Below, piece by piece: positions 32,614-42,211 of a DNA stretch of 64,000 nucleotides. The stretch is from assembly GCF_022482365.1 (NCBI RefSeq), contig NZ_JAKVPE010000001.1, forward strand, positions 2,098,176 to 2,162,175. The letters are read 5' to 3'. How positions within the stretch are numbered: the stretch's first letter is position 1; the number at the start of each line of letters is the position of its first letter. This stretch comes from Limosilactobacillus sp. Lineage in GTDB: Bacteria > Bacillota > Bacilli > Lactobacillales > Lactobacillaceae. Below the pieces are notes generated by a model, which made no database searches, was not told the origin of the DNA, and was given only the letters and a program-made list of their open reading frames with translations. Made by a program: the position numbers and the translations under genes.

Positions 32614-33783
32614 ATGGCAATTGACCACCGTAACATGACGCGAATTAAGAATCGGAAGCTGGTTCTCCAGCAGCTCTTCAATAACGACGAGATTTCCCGG
32701 GCCGAAATCGCGCGCCGGCTGAATCTCAACAAGTCGACCGTCTCCTCGATCTATTCGGACCTGAAGGAAGAGGGCTACATTGAAGAGATTCGGCAGGGTG
32801 AATCGTCGAGCAATGGTGGTCGCAAGCCCAGCATGATCAAGCTCAACCGCAATTACGGCTTTGTCGCCAGCTTCAACGTCGGGACGACCTACCTAGCATC
32901 GATGTTTAACTATACTAATGGTGAGATTATCCAGTATGATCGCCAGGAGATCGCCGAGTTTGACATCCTCAACATCATGCAGATGATCAAGCAAAAGATC
33001 AACGAGCTGCAGAAGGTCAACCAGACGCGCCATGGCCTGCTGGCAATCTGTTTTTCCGTTCACGGGATCGTCTTCAACAACGAGGTGCGGGATTCGCCAT
33101 TCCTGCACCTCAATGGCGTCGATTTGCGGAAGTACTTTGAGCAGGAATTTGATGTTCCGGTCGTCCTGGAAAACGAGGCGAACCTGACCGCCGTCTTTGA
33201 GCAAGACTACTGCACGGGCAGTGAAATCAACAACCTGATTGCGATCAGTGTTCACCGGGGGATCGGGATGGGAATCATCACCGCCGGGAGCCTTTATCGC
33301 GGCAATCTCGGAACCGCCGGCGAAATTGGTCGTGACCTGACCCGCCTGCCGGATGGCAGTCAGGTCAAGGTGGAGTCCCTGTGCTCAGAGGACGTCATCT
33401 TCAACCAGGTCATGGCGGCCAAAGGACTGAAGAAATTGAGCCACGACGAGTTGCGGGAGCTGTACATTAACGATGACGAGGCCCGCAAGATCGTCGATAC
33501 GGCCATTCAGCGGATCGCCGACGTGGCTTACAACGCCATCGTCACGCTTGGCCCCCAAGAGGTTTTCTTCAGTTCCTCGATCTTTGAGGAATTGCCGGGA
33601 GTCTTTGACAACCTTCAGCAGGAACTGGTCAAGATGGGAGCCTTTTCGCCGATTCGAATGGTGCAGGGTTCGCGCTACGCCTCCTTGCTCGGGGCCAGCT
33701 CGATGGCGATTCATCACGGCCTTGGCCTGCAGGGCTACTGGCTCCGCTTGAAGAAGCCGCAGGAGACGGAAAATATTGGTTAA
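32614..33783 (+). CDS. xylR: ROK-family repressor, probably XylR
   Basis: A 389-residue regulator with an N-terminal winged helix (FNNDEISRAEIARRLNLNKSTVSSIYSDL, residues about 23-52) and a C-terminal ROK sugar-binding domain (GIGMGIITAGSLYRGNLGTAGEIG near residues 218-241). This is the layout of XylR and NagC type regulators. The xylose permease, xylA and xylB lie next to it and carry a shared TTAGTT palindrome, so assignment as XylR is an inference from context. Residues for the ROK zinc site are reduced to a single Cys (SLCSED), as in several XylR proteins. AAGGAAA precedes the ATG. Confidence 0.85.
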   Translation: MAIDHRNMTRIKNRKLVLQQLFNNDEISRAEIARRLNLNKSTVSSIYSDLKEEGYIEEIRQGESSSNGGRKPSMIKLNRNYGFVASFNVGTTYLASMFNYTNGEIIQYDRQEIAEFDILNIMQMIKQKINELQKVNQTRHGLLAICFSVHGIVFNNEVRDSPFLHLNGVDLRKYFEQEFDVPVVLENEANLTAVFEQDYCTGSEINNLIAISVHRGIGMGIITAGSLYRGNLGTAGEIGRDLTRLPDGSQVKVESLCSEDVIFNQVMAAKGLKKLSHDELRELYINDDEARKIVDTAIQRIADVAYNAIVTLGPQEVFFSSSIFEELPGVFDNLQQELVKMGAFSPIRMVQGSRYASLLGASSMAIHHGLGLQGYWLRLKKPQETENIG

Positions 33784-33787
33784 ATGA

Positions 33788-33826
33788 TTAATGCTGTCGG
33801 GGAAGCATCTCCGGCAGCATTTTTAC
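33788..33826 (+). terminator. Terminator of xylR
   Basis: AATGCTGTCGGGGA pairs with TCTCCGGCAGCATT around AGCA, followed by TTTTACT. Confidence 0.85.
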
Positions 33827-33837
33827 TTGGACACAAA

Positions 33838-33894
33838 AAACGGGCGGGAAAACTCAGTCGCAAAGTTGAGTTTTCTCACCCGTAATTTTTTTAT
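33838..33894. terminator. Second, bidirectional terminator before the convergent permease gene
   Basis: ACGGGCGGGAAAACTCA pairs with TGAGTTTTCTCACCCGT around GTCGCAAAGT, with A and T tracts outside. It probably ends the minus-strand permease transcript. Confidence 0.8.
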
Positions 33895-33947
33895 GAGGGG
33901 GAAAGGGGGTAATTAGATCCCTAATTTAAGCATGTATCAAATTGCCA

Positions 33948-35324
33948 TTAGTTCTTGGCAGCCTTAGCAGCCTTCTTCTTGGCAGCTTGGTCACGCAGCC
34001 ATTGTTCGATCGCTTCCAGGGACTTGCCTTGGGTTTCGAAGACCTTGGCGTGAACGAACCAGATGGCGAGCAGGCAGCAGACACCGTAACCGATAAACAG
34101 GGTCCCCTTACCGAAGAAGCTCAGCAGTGGTGGGAAGGTCAGGGAAACGATCATGTTGGCAGTCCAGTTGACACCAGCGGAGAAGGAGTTCCCTAAACCA
34201 CGAATGTTCAGTGGGAACATTTCACCGATCATAGTCCACATGATTGGGCCCCAGGTACCGGAGAATGAAGCAATGTAAACAACCATTGAGATAACGGCAA
34301 CATCGGCAGCAAACTTGGATTCACTGGAGTGCATCAGACCCCAGCACATGATGAACAGAGTGATGGCCATCAGCCAACCACCGACAACCAGCATCTTCCG
34401 CCGGCTAACCCGGTTCATCAGCCAGATACCGATGACAGTAACGATAACGTTGAAAATCCCAATCCAAATGTGTGACAGCAGTGCGAAGTGAACACCGAAC
34501 CCGGCGTCAGTAAAGATGGTTGGTGCGTAGTAGAGCACGGTGTTACAACCCATGATCTGCTGGAAGATTGCCAGACCAACGGCGGCAACCAGGGCAGGAC
34601 GAACCATGTCACCAAACAGTTCGCTCCAACCACCAGACTTGATGGCAGCCTGTTGACGAATCTTTTCGATATCGTTGTCAACAACCTCTTTGTCGTTAGC
34701 GTTCATGGCCATCAGAACGTCATGAGCGGCCTGTTCGTTGTTGTTCCGAACCAGGTAACGAGGAGATTCTGGCAGGATAATTGCACCGAAGAACAGGATA
34801 GCAGCTGGGATGGCAGCTAAACCTAACATCCAACGCCAGCCGGAGTAGAGACCTTGCAGCCAGTAGTTGAAGAGGTAAGCCGTCAGAAGACCGGTCATAA
34901 CCATCAGCTGGAAGAGCCCGGACATCATCCCACGCTTAGCAACTGGTGCTAATTCGGCCAGGTAGGTTGGAATCAAGGCAGAAGCGGCCCCGACACCTAA
35001 ACCTAAGATGATCCGGAAGATAATCAGTGTCCAGAATTCGGGAGCAAAACCGGAACCTAAAGCACCGACGAAGAAAATAATGGAAGTAACCATCAGTAAC
35101 TTCCGCCGACCATAACGGTCTGAGAAAGGTCCAATGGTTACGGCACCAAGAATGGCACCTAAAAGAACTGCAGATACGACACAACCCTGTTGCCAGGAGT
35201 TAAGGGATAATTGCTTTTCGATAAAAAGAATGGCACCAGAGATTGAACCAGTATCGTAACCGAATAGCAGTCCACCAAGGGCGGCAAAGAAGTAAATCCA
35301 CCCGGAAGAAAGTTTATGCTTCAT
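33948..35324 (-). CDS. xylT: Xylose:H+ symporter-like sugar porter
   Basis: A 458-residue MFS sugar porter with twelve helices. Family signatures are LLFGYDTGSISGA near the start, DRYGRRK, RIILGLGVGAASALIPTYLAELAP, PESPRYLV in the central loop region and FETQGKSLEAIEQ at the end. Closest known types are XylE/XylT/AraE; xylose is inferred from the neighbouring xylA, xylB and ROK regulator. AAGGAG ten bases before the ATG at 35324 supports this start. It is divergent from xylA and has its own operator-like palindrome and cre-like box upstream. Confidence 0.88.
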   Translation of the reverse strand: MKHKLSSGWIYFFAALGGLLFGYDTGSISGAILFIEKQLSLNSWQQGCVVSAVLLGAILGAVTIGPFSDRYGRRKLLMVTSIIFFVGALGSGFAPEFWTLIIFRIILGLGVGAASALIPTYLAELAPVAKRGMMSGLFQLMVMTGLLTAYLFNYWLQGLYSGWRWMLGLAAIPAAILFFGAIILPESPRYLVRNNNEQAAHDVLMAMNANDKEVVDNDIEKIRQQAAIKSGGWSELFGDMVRPALVAAVGLAIFQQIMGCNTVLYYAPTIFTDAGFGVHFALLSHIWIGIFNVIVTVIGIWLMNRVSRRKMLVVGGWLMAITLFIMCWGLMHSSESKFAADVAVISMVVYIASFSGTWGPIMWTMIGEMFPLNIRGLGNSFSAGVNWTANMIVSLTFPPLLSFFGKGTLFIGYGVCCLLAIWFVHAKVFETQGKSLEAIEQWLRDQAAKKKAAKAAKN

Positions 35325-35394
35325 GATATTTAATCTCCTTAAAGTATAAGAATGAATGTAAGTCAAATGGGTGAAGTTAGTTGCCTATACGTTG

Positions 35395-35463
35395 TTGTGT
35401 TGGTTTATCTTACCAACTAACATCATTATAATAACATAAAATAATAAAATTGAAAGCGCTTCA
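35395..35463 (-). promoter_or_regulatory. Operator-like palindrome and cre-like box upstream of the xylose permease
   Basis: 35395-35420 is a gapped palindrome on the minus strand (TTAGTTGGT...AACCAAC...CAA), related to the site before xylA. TGAAAGCGCTTCA at 35451-35463 is a near-palindromic CcpA-type box. Together they suggest xylose induction and catabolite repression. Confidence 0.55.
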
Positions 35464-35792
35464 GTTAAATTTCTTGATAAAAGTTGAGCATGGGAACGCT
35501 GAAAGCCAGCTGGGCCAAGGGATGGCTGAGGATAAAATTTTTGCTAAAAAATGACTGTGATCGCTAAATGTGGCCTTGACCACTCTAAAAGATTGGCTCC
35601 ACATCACGGATTAATGGCGACGCTCACAAGAGGGAAATAATGCGATTGGGCCAGCAGCTTTTCATATTAATGAAATGCCCATTAATTACGATTGAGATTC
35701 CCGGGTTAGTAAATAGCGGGGCATACTATATGTAGAGATTATTTTCTTAGCAAAGAAACTTGTTTTTTTCTGCACAAAATCGTAAGAAAGGG
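35464..35792. other. Non-coding interval in the divergent xylT-xylA region
   Basis: This 330-bp stretch has stop codons in all frames and no gene, terminator or repeat that I can identify. It lies between the permease control sites and the xylA promoter. Confidence 0.5.
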
Positions 35793-35853
35793 TTTACAAA
35801 TCAGAAAAAGGGAGTATATTAAGAGTCGTAAGTTAGTTGTTTATACAAACTAA
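35793..35853 (+). promoter_or_regulatory. xylA promoter and XylR-type operator
   Basis: TTTACA (35793-35798), a 16-bp spacer and TATATT (35815-35820) are followed by a 21-bp palindrome at 35833-35853 (TTAGTTG...CAAACTAA). The palindrome lies where a repressor would block the start of transcription, as known for XylR sites. Confidence 0.7.
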
Positions 35854-35876
35854 ATCTTTTCAGGAGGCTACTAACT

Positions 35877-37226
35877 ATGGCTGATTTATGGCAAGGCATT
35901 AATGACATTAAGTACGAAGGACCTCACAAGGGTCTTAAGTCGGGCTTGTTCTATCAATACTACAACCCAGATGAAGTAATCTTGGGCAAGAAGATGAAGG
36001 ATTGGCTGCGGTTCGCCGTTGCTTACTGGCACACATTTGATCAACGGCTGGTTGACCCATTCGGTGACGGAACTGCAATGCGTCCATACGACAAGTACAC
36101 TGATCCAATGGACCAAGCTTTGGCCAAGGTTGACTACGCATTTGAATTCTACAAGAAGTTAGGCGTTAACTTCCTGTGCTTCCACGATCGTGACCTGGCT
36201 CCACAAGGCGACACTCTTCGTGAAACCAACAAGAACTTGGACAAGGTTGTTGACAAGATAGTTGAATATCAAAAGGACAGCGGCATGAAGGTTCTTTGGA
36301 ACACTTCAAACCTCTTCACTGACCCACGGTTCCTTGAAGGTGCAGGCACGGCTCCTTCTGCTAAGATTTACGCTTACGCATGTGCTCAATTAAAGCACAG
36401 CCTGGAAATTGGTAAGCGGGTTGGCTCTGAGAACTATGTCTTCTGGGGTGGTCGTGAAGGTTACGAATCACTTTGGAACACCGAAATGAAGCGTGAACAA
36501 TCACACATCGCTAAGTTCTTCCACATGGCTAAGGACTACGCTAACGAGATTGGCTTCGATGCACAGATGCTGCTTGAACCAAAGCCGAAGGAACCAACTA
36601 CTCACCAGTACGACTTTGACGCCGCAACGACGATCAACTTCATGCGTGAATACGGTCTGGACAAGGACTTCAAGCTGAACCTTGAAGGTAACCACGCTAA
36701 CCTGGCTGGTCACACTTACCAGCACGAAATTCGGGTTGCTCGTGAAGCTGGCCTGCTTGGTTCTCTGGATGCCAACCAGGGTGACAAGCTGATCGGTTGG
36801 GATATTGATGAATTCCCATCCAACCTGTACGAAACTACTGCTGCTATGTGGGAAGTTGTTGAAAACGGCAGCATCGGTCCTCGCGGTGGTCTGAACTTTG
36901 ATGCTAAGCCACGTCGGACTTCCTTCAAGCCAGAAGACCTCTTCTACAGCCACATTGTTGGTATGGACAGCTTTGCCGCAGGTCTGCGGGTTGCTGCCGC
37001 TATGAAGGAAGACGGCTTCTTAGACGACATCCTGAAGAAGCGTTACGCTAGCTGGGACGAAGGTCTTGGCAAGCGGATTGAAGAAGGCAAGGAAGACTTC
37101 AAGAGCATTGAACCAACTGTTCTGGACGCTACTGAAGAAGAACTCCGTGCATCTACTCAATCTGATCACCTTGAAGAAATCAAGGACACCATCAACCACT
37201 ACATGATTGAAACGCTGGCAAAGTAA
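35877..37226 (+). CDS. xylA: Xylose isomerase
   Basis: The enzyme converts D-xylose to D-xylulose with divalent metal ions, the first step of xylose use. The 449 residues are the class II length. Signatures are [11 protein letters not shown] near residues 98-108 (catalytic His and Asp), [11 protein letters not shown] near 187-197, and [10 protein letters not shown] and [12 protein letters not shown] further on with metal-binding residues. AGGAGG is nine bases before the ATG. Its codons are less GC-biased at the third position than the neighbouring xylB, as often seen in highly expressed genes here. A repressor palindrome overlaps its leader, and a terminator follows at 37329. Confidence 0.97.
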   Translation: MADLWQGINDIKYEGPHKGLKSGLFYQYYNPDEVILGKKMKDWLRFAVAYWHTFDQRLVDPFGDGTAMRPYDKYTDPMDQALAKVDYAFEFYKKLGVNFLCFHDRDLAPQGDTLRETNKNLDKVVDKIVEYQKDSGMKVLWNTSNLFTDPRFLEGAGTAPSAKIYAYACAQLKHSLEIGKRVGSENYVFWGGREGYESLWNTEMKREQSHIAKFFHMAKDYANEIGFDAQMLLEPKPKEPTTHQYDFDAATTINFMREYGLDKDFKLNLEGNHANLAGHTYQHEIRVAREAGLLGSLDANQGDKLIGWDIDEFPSNLYETTAAMWEVVENGSIGPRGGLNFDAKPRRTSFKPEDLFYSHIVGMDSFAAGLRVAAAMKEDGFLDDILKKRYASWDEGLGKRIEEGKEDFKSIEPTVLDATEEELRASTQSDHLEEIKDTINHYMIETLAK

Positions 37227-37328
37227 AGCTAAAAAACATCACTTTTCAGACAATTCAACTACGACAACTCTAACTAATACGATTAAACCTATCAATCCAA
37301 ATACACGGTGATGATATCAAGCGTTCAA

Positions 37329-37374
37329 TCAGCAAAAGGGCTGAGGCAATCAACTTTGCCCCGGCCCTTTTGTT
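37329..37374 (+). terminator. Terminator between xylA and xylB
   Basis: AAAAGGGCTGAGGCAA pairs with TTTGCCCCGGCCCTTTT around TCAAC, followed by G and TT. It would lower read-through into xylB. Confidence 0.85.
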
Positions 37375-37397
37375 AATTTAAGAAGGGAATGAAAATT

Positions 37398-38906
37398 ATG
37401 GCAGAATACGTAATTGGGGTCGACCTGGGAACGAGTGCGGTGAAGGTTTCGGCAATGGACCGTGACGGTCAGATTGCCGCCCAAGAAAGCTATGGCTACC
37501 CGCTGCACCAGCCGCATCCGGGTTACAGCGAACAGGATCCAAAGGACTGGCTGTATGGGACGACCATCGCCATTGACCGGCTGATCCTGCGGGACGGAAT
37601 CGACGCTGACGAGATCAAAGGGATCTCCTTCTCCGGTCAAATGCACGGCCTGGTTTTGCTGGATGAGAACGGTCAGGTTCTGCGGCCGGCAATGCTGTGG
37701 AACGATACCCGGACCACTAAGCAGTGCGAAGAGATCATGGACAAGCTCGGCGACAAGTTCATTGACATCACGGGGAACCGGGCGCTGGAAGGCTTCACCC
37801 TGCCAAAATTGTTGTGGGTGAAGGAAAATGAACCGGAGATCTGGGCTAAGGCCAAGAGCTTCCTGTTGCCAAAGGACTACGTGCGCTTCGTGATGACCGG
37901 CAAGCAGGCCCTGGACTACTCCGATGCTACCGGGACGGTCCTCTTTGACATCAAGAAGGGCGAATGGAGCAAGGAAATTTGTGACGCCTTCGATATCCCA
38001 ATGTCGATGTGCCCACCGCTGATCCGCTCAATCGACCTTGCCGGAACGGTCACGGATTACTACTCGATGTTCTCCGGACTGAAGACCAGCACGAAAGTCT
38101 TCGGCGGGGGCGGTGACAACGCCTGTGGTGCTGTTGGTGCCGGAATTATCAAGCCAAACATGGTAATGTCCAGCATCGGGACTTCCGGCGTGGTGCTGAA
38201 GTACGAACCGGATGCCAACGTCAACTACCACGGTGCTCTTCAGTATGAATGCCACGCCATTCCGGATTCCTACTATTCAATGGGGGTTACCCTGGCGGCC
38301 GGTCACTCACTGAACTGGTTCAAGCACACCTTTGCTCCCGATGAGGACTTCACCGAGATGGTTGCCAAGGCCGGTAAGCGGCCAATCGGCGCTAACGGCC
38401 TGCTCTTCACGCCGTACGTGGTTGGTGAACGGACGCCGTACGCCGATGCCGATATCCGGGGGAGCTTCCTCGGCGTCGACAGCATGCAGAACAAGTATGA
38501 CTTTGTCCGGGCTGTGATTGAAGGGATCACCTTCAGCTTCCGGGACATCCTCAACATTTATGACCAACACGGCCAGGACTTTGACACGGTCGTGGCGATC
38601 GGTGGGGGTGCCAAGAGTGACTTCTGGCTCCAGCTCCAGGCCAATATCTTCAACACCAAGGTCGTTTCCCTGACTAACGAGCAGGGGCCGGGCCTCGGGG
38701 CATCGATGCTGGCTGCCGTTGGGCTGGGCTGGTACGACTCCCTGGAAGACTGTGCCAAGAAGTTCGTCCACTTCGGCAAGACCTACGAGCCGCAGCCGGC
38801 TGCCGTGGCCAAGTACAATGACCTCTACAAGACCTACCACCAGGTTTACGATCAGACCAAGGGCATCAGCCATCAACTGATGAAGCTGCGGAACGAATGG
38901 GACTAA
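37398..38906 (+). CDS. xylB: Xylulokinase
   Basis: A FGGY-family kinase that phosphorylates D-xylulose to xylulose-5-phosphate, the substrate of phosphoketolase. The N-terminal [15 protein letters not shown] is the phosphate loop, [13 protein letters not shown] near residues 75-87 is characteristic of XylB, and [16 protein letters not shown] in the last third is the second ATP motif. The length of 502 residues is normal. AAGGGA ten bases before the ATG at 37398 supports this start; the ATG at 37389 is too close to it. It follows xylA after a terminator, so it may be expressed by partial read-through or by its own promoter. Confidence 0.96.
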   Translation: MAEYVIGVDLGTSAVKVSAMDRDGQIAAQESYGYPLHQPHPGYSEQDPKDWLYGTTIAIDRLILRDGIDADEIKGISFSGQMHGLVLLDENGQVLRPAMLWNDTRTTKQCEEIMDKLGDKFIDITGNRALEGFTLPKLLWVKENEPEIWAKAKSFLLPKDYVRFVMTGKQALDYSDATGTVLFDIKKGEWSKEICDAFDIPMSMCPPLIRSIDLAGTVTDYYSMFSGLKTSTKVFGGGGDNACGAVGAGIIKPNMVMSSIGTSGVVLKYEPDANVNYHGALQYECHAIPDSYYSMGVTLAAGHSLNWFKHTFAPDEDFTEMVAKAGKRPIGANGLLFTPYVVGERTPYADADIRGSFLGVDSMQNKYDFVRAVIEGITFSFRDILNIYDQHGQDFDTVVAIGGGAKSDFWLQLQANIFNTKVVSLTNEQGPGLGASMLAAVGLGWYDSLEDCAKKFVHFGKTYEPQPAAVAKYNDLYKTYHQVYDQTKGISHQLMKLRNEWD

Positions 38907-38945
38907 TCATAGCAGTCAGATCAACTCAAACATTCTATAACAAAT

Positions 38946-38987
38946 AAAAGGAAGATTACCGTTTGATTGCGGGAATCTTCCTTTTGT
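38946..38987. terminator. Terminator between xylB and the convergent regulator gene
   Basis: AAAGGAAGATT pairs with AATCTTCCTTT around a loop of about 16 bases, followed by TG. A T run also occurs for the minus strand. Confidence 0.75.
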
Positions 38988-38995
38988 TATCTATA

Positions 38996-39844
38996 TTATT
39001 TACTGCTTTCTTGCACCAGGCCGTTGAAGAAGTGCTTGATTGAGACCTGACCGCCGCTGGTGCGCTGGCCCTGAAGATAGGCAATCTCGTTGTGGACGTT
39101 CTTGTATTCGTAGAGGTTGTTGGCATACTCCAGGATGATGTCGTTTTCCGGATAGTCGATACACATGTGGGCCAAGTTGTTGAGGCCGGACCGAATGTCG
39201 CGTCGCACCCGTTGGAAGATTATCTTCTTGCCGTGGGCGTCGCAGCCAAAGGCCTCCGCGAAGTTGATCTCCTCGAAGTCCAGCTCCCGTTCGATCATCA
39301 TGTTGGTGATGCTGATGATTTCCTGGCCGCCGTTGCCCGAGGTAATGCCAAGGAAGCGCAGGATGGAGCGGGCATTTTCCTTTTTCTTTTCCTTATAGCT
39401 GACGGCGACGGTATTGCTGTTGGTGGCGGCACCGCTGACCAGGTCGAGAATCTGGAGGAGGCGCTTCGACATGTCGATGTTTTGTCCAGCCAATTTGATG
39501 ACCGTCTTTACCTCGGCGATGTTAAGGGGCTTTTCCAGGAAAAAGTCGATCCCGTTCTTGTAGGCCTTGGTGCGGGTCTCGGGGTCGATCGCCGTTGCCA
39601 TCATGATGAAGTGGGGATAGTGACGGCTATCCTGAATTCGGTGAACCAGGTCGATGCCATCCATCTTCGGCATGGCGTAGTCGACAAACATGATGTCGAT
39701 ACTGAGCCGCATGGCATCATCGAAGGCCTGCTGGGGATCGGTCGTGGTACCGACGATCGAATTATTGAAGTCGTTTTCGATGATGTTGCGCAGCAGTTCG
39801 GTGGCATTGTCATCGTCGTTATTATTTACAATATAGAAATTCAT
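38996..39844 (-). CDS. Orphan GlnL/YcbB-type response regulator
   Basis: A 282-residue protein with a receiver domain (phosphoacceptor Asp55 in FVDYAMPKMDG, Lys in FFLEKPL) followed by a C-terminal domain of the YcbB/GlnL type (SILRFLGITSGNGGQEIISI to IFQRVRRDIRSGLNNLAHMCIDYPENDIILEYANNLYEY). In Bacillus subtilis GlnL, paired with the kinase GlnK, controls glutamine use. No kinase gene lies nearby, so it is an orphan. AAGAGGA precedes the ATG at 39844. It is divergent from arcB-arcC, and matching repeat triplets are found at its own promoter and before arcB, so it probably regulates both. Confidence 0.85.
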   Translation of the reverse strand: MNFYIVNNNDDDNATELLRNIIENDFNNSIVGTTTDPQQAFDDAMRLSIDIMFVDYAMPKMDGIDLVHRIQDSRHYPHFIMMATAIDPETRTKAYKNGIDFFLEKPLNIAEVKTVIKLAGQNIDMSKRLLQILDLVSGAATNSNTVAVSYKEKKKENARSILRFLGITSGNGGQEIISITNMMIERELDFEEINFAEAFGCDAHGKKIIFQRVRRDIRSGLNNLAHMCIDYPENDIILEYANNLYEYKNVHNEIAYLQGQRTSGGQVSIKHFFNGLVQESSK

Positions 39845-39864
39845 ACTGGGTCCTCTTGACTTTC

Positions 39865-39927
39865 TGAAGTACAATGAAGTTTTTTGAAGTTCAAGATTAT
39901 TTTACCGCTTCGTGCAATGACGCACAA
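39865..39927 (-). promoter_or_regulatory. Promoter of the GlnL-type gene with three 10-bp-spaced repeats
   Basis: On the minus strand TTGTGC (39922-39927), a 17-bp spacer and TAAAAT (39899-39904) form the promoter. Just downstream, on the plus strand, TGAAGT occurs at 39865, 39875 and 39885, exactly 10 bp apart with four-base gaps. Their position over the transcription start suggests autorepression. Confidence 0.6.
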
Positions 39928-39988
39928 TAGAATTATTTGAAAATGATGGTTAATTCCCGTGGAGTGGGCATTTATTTCATCAAAAAAC

Positions 39989-40100
39989 TTGGGTCCGCTT
40001 TCATTGATGTTATAATAGGCCTTGAGAAGCAAATACCGCAAAATTTTTTCGATAAATTTTGCGAAGTTATGCGAAGCTTCTTGAAGTATACCGGTATGAT
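39989..40100 (+). promoter_or_regulatory. arcB promoter region with inverted repeat and three 10-bp-spaced repeats
   Basis: TTGGGT (39989-39994), a 16-bp spacer and TATAAT (40011-40016) form one promoter. GCAAAATTT and AAATTTTGC form an inverted repeat at 40038-40062. GAAG repeats at 40063, 40073 and 40083 (CGAAGT, CGAAGC, TGAAGT) lie just upstream of TATGAT (40095-40100), a second possible -10 that has no good -35. This is the layout expected for an activator-dependent promoter. Confidence 0.55.
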
Positions 40101-40132
40101 AGTAACTGTAATAACCAAGGAGGAATTTAATT

Positions 40133-41140
40133 ATGGCTTTTAATTTACGTAATCGCAGTTTCTTAACTCTCGCTGACTTCAACAAGCGTGAAATGGAATA
40201 CATGCTTAACCTGGCTGAAGATCTGAAGAAGGCTAAGTACACTGGTACTGAAGCTAAGAACCTCGAAGGCAAGAACATTGCCCTGATCTTCGAAAAGAGC
40301 TCCACTCGGACCCGTTGCTCATTCGAAGTTGGTGCCAAGGATGAAGGTGCTCACGTAACTTACCTCGGTCCTTCAGGCTCACACATTGGTCACAAGGAAT
40401 CTGTTAAGGATACCGCACGTGTTCTTGGTGGCATGTTCGATGGTATCGAATACCGTGGATTCTCCCAGCGGAACGTTGAAACCCTGGCTAAGTACTCAGG
40501 TGTTCCAGTATGGAACGGTCTGACTGACGAAGACCACCCAACCCAAGTTCTGGCCGACTTCCTGACTGCTCACGAAGTTCTGAAGAAGCCATACGAACAA
40601 ATCAAGTTCGGCTTCGTTGGTGACGGCCAAGACAACGTATCCAACGCCTTGATGTTAGGTGCTGCCGTTATGGGGATGGAATACCACGTTGTAACTCCTA
40701 AGGAACTGAACCCAACCAAGGAAGTTCTGGACAAGGCTAACGCAATTGCCAAGGAAACTGGCGCTAAGATCGTTGTTTCCAACGACGTTAAGGAAGGCGT
40801 TAAGGGCATGGACGTAATCTACGCCGATGTTTGGGTATCAATGGGTGAATCCGACGACATGTGGGAAAAGCGGATCAACCTGCTGAAGCCTTACCAAGTA
40901 ACGATGGACGTTATGAAGGCTACTGAGAACCCTAACGTTCTGTTCGAACACTGTCTGCCAGCATTCCACAACCTGGACACTGAAGTAGGTAAGGAAATCT
41001 ACAAGAAGTTCGGTCTCAAGGAAATGGAAGTTACTGACGAAGTCTTCGAAAGCAAGCACTCTGTTGTCTTCCGTGAAGCCGAAAACCGGATGCACACCAT
41101 CAAGGCTGTGATGGTTGCTACCTTAGGTGAACAGGGCTAA
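40133..41140 (+). CDS. arcB: Ornithine carbamoyltransferase, catabolic
   Basis: In the arginine deiminase pathway this enzyme splits citrulline with phosphate into ornithine and carbamoyl-phosphate. The carbamoyl-phosphate motif STRTR is at residues 57-61, HPTQVLAD near 133-140, the ornithine-binding block WVSMGE further on, and HCLPAFH near 272-278. The length of 335 residues and the direct linkage to carbamate kinase indicate the catabolic (ArcB) rather than biosynthetic (ArgF) form. AAGGAGG precedes the ATG. arcA and the arginine/ornithine antiporter are not in the window. Codons show a high-expression bias. A repeat triplet for a GlnL-type regulator lies upstream. Confidence 0.96.
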   Translation: MAFNLRNRSFLTLADFNKREMEYMLNLAEDLKKAKYTGTEAKNLEGKNIALIFEKSSTRTRCSFEVGAKDEGAHVTYLGPSGSHIGHKESVKDTARVLGGMFDGIEYRGFSQRNVETLAKYSGVPVWNGLTDEDHPTQVLADFLTAHEVLKKPYEQIKFGFVGDGQDNVSNALMLGAAVMGMEYHVVTPKELNPTKEVLDKANAIAKETGAKIVVSNDVKEGVKGMDVIYADVWVSMGESDDMWEKRINLLKPYQVTMDVMKATENPNVLFEHCLPAFHNLDTEVGKEIYKKFGLKEMEVTDEVFESKHSVVFREAENRMHTIKAVMVATLGEQG

Positions 41141-41156
41141 TTAGGGAGGCAGTTAG

Positions 41157-42089
41157 ATGGCTAAAGTAGTTGTTGCCTTAGGTGGTAACGCCCTCGGTAA
41201 ATCACCTGAAGAGCAATTAAAGTTAGTTAAGAATACCGCATCCTCATTGATTGGTCTGATCGATGCTGGTAACCAAGTTGTTATCAGCCACGGTAACGGT
41301 CCACAGGTTGGTGCCATCAACCTGGGCATGAACTTTGCTGCCGAGAATGGTAAGACGGCTGCCTTCCCATTCCCTGAATGTGGTGCCATGAGCCAAGGCT
41401 ACATTGGTTACCATCTGCAACAGAGTCTGCAAAACGAACTGCACAAGCGGTGGATGAACAAGAATGTTGCTACCATCGTTACGCAGATTGCCGTTGACCC
41501 ACAGGATCCAGCATTTGACAATCCTTCCAAGCCAGTTGGTGACTTCTACACGAAGGAACAAGCTGAGCAAATCGAGAAGGAAAAGGGCTACACCTTTAAG
41601 GAAGACGCTGGCCGGGGTTACCGTCAGGTCGTTCCTTCACCACTGCCGAAGAAGATCATGGAACTCGACAGCATCAACACGCTGATCGAATCCGGTGACC
41701 TGGTTATCGCTGGTGGTGGCGGTGGGGTTCCAGTCATCATGACTGATGACGGTCTCCAAGGTGTTCCTGCCGTTATCGACAAGGACCGTTCTAGCTCCCT
41801 GCTGGCCGACCAAATCAGTGCCGACAAGCTGATCATCCTGACTGCCGTTGACTACGTATACGTCAACTACGGCAAGCCGGATGAAAAGGCCTTGAAGACG
41901 CTGACGATCGACGAAGCTCACCAGTACATGGACGAAAAGCAGTTCGCTGCTGGTAGTATGCTGCCGAAGATCGAAGCCTGCATGTCATTCGTTGAAGGCC
42001 ACCCAGAGCGTGAAGCAATTATCACTTCTCTGAACGGCTTAGACGATGCCTTAGCTGGCAAGGTTGGTACGGTTATTCGTGACAACTAA
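41157..42089 (+). CDS. arcC: Carbamate kinase
   Basis: The enzyme transfers phosphate from carbamoyl-phosphate to ADP, yielding ATP, ammonia and carbon dioxide, the energy-gaining step of arginine catabolism. The 310-residue protein begins [12 protein letters not shown] and has [11 protein letters not shown] near residues 41-51, the family's nucleotide-site lysine region [14 protein letters not shown] and a late AADK-like block ([14 protein letters not shown]). AGGGAGG precedes the ATG. The gene starts 16 bp after arcB, so the two are one operon, ended by a strong terminator. Confidence 0.96.
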   Translation: MAKVVVALGGNALGKSPEEQLKLVKNTASSLIGLIDAGNQVVISHGNGPQVGAINLGMNFAAENGKTAAFPFPECGAMSQGYIGYHLQQSLQNELHKRWMNKNVATIVTQIAVDPQDPAFDNPSKPVGDFYTKEQAEQIEKEKGYTFKEDAGRGYRQVVPSPLPKKIMELDSINTLIESGDLVIAGGGGGVPVIMTDDGLQGVPAVIDKDRSSSLLADQISADKLIILTAVDYVYVNYGKPDEKALKTLTIDEAHQYMDEKQFAAGSMLPKIEACMSFVEGHPEREAIITSLNGLDDALAGKVGTVIRDN

Positions 42090-42098
42090 AGCAAATAC

Positions 42099-42137
42099 GA
42101 AACGGCTGACGAGAATTCCTCGTCGGCCGTTTTTTGT
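42099..42137 (+). terminator. Terminator of arcB-arcC
   Basis: AACGGCTGACGAG pairs with CTCGTCGGCCGTT around AATTC, followed by TTTTTG. Confidence 0.88.
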
Positions 42138-42211
42138 GCGCTCATTTTTTGTCTTCCGTTATGTGTTAAAATGGTCTACGTGTAAATTTATAGATTGGAA
42201 AGTGGAAAGTT

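Noticed and set aside
39092-39859. 255-codon open frame opposite the GlnL-type regulator gene
   Set aside because: Shadow of the regulator gene; no ribosome site and an amino-acid mix typical of antisense frames.
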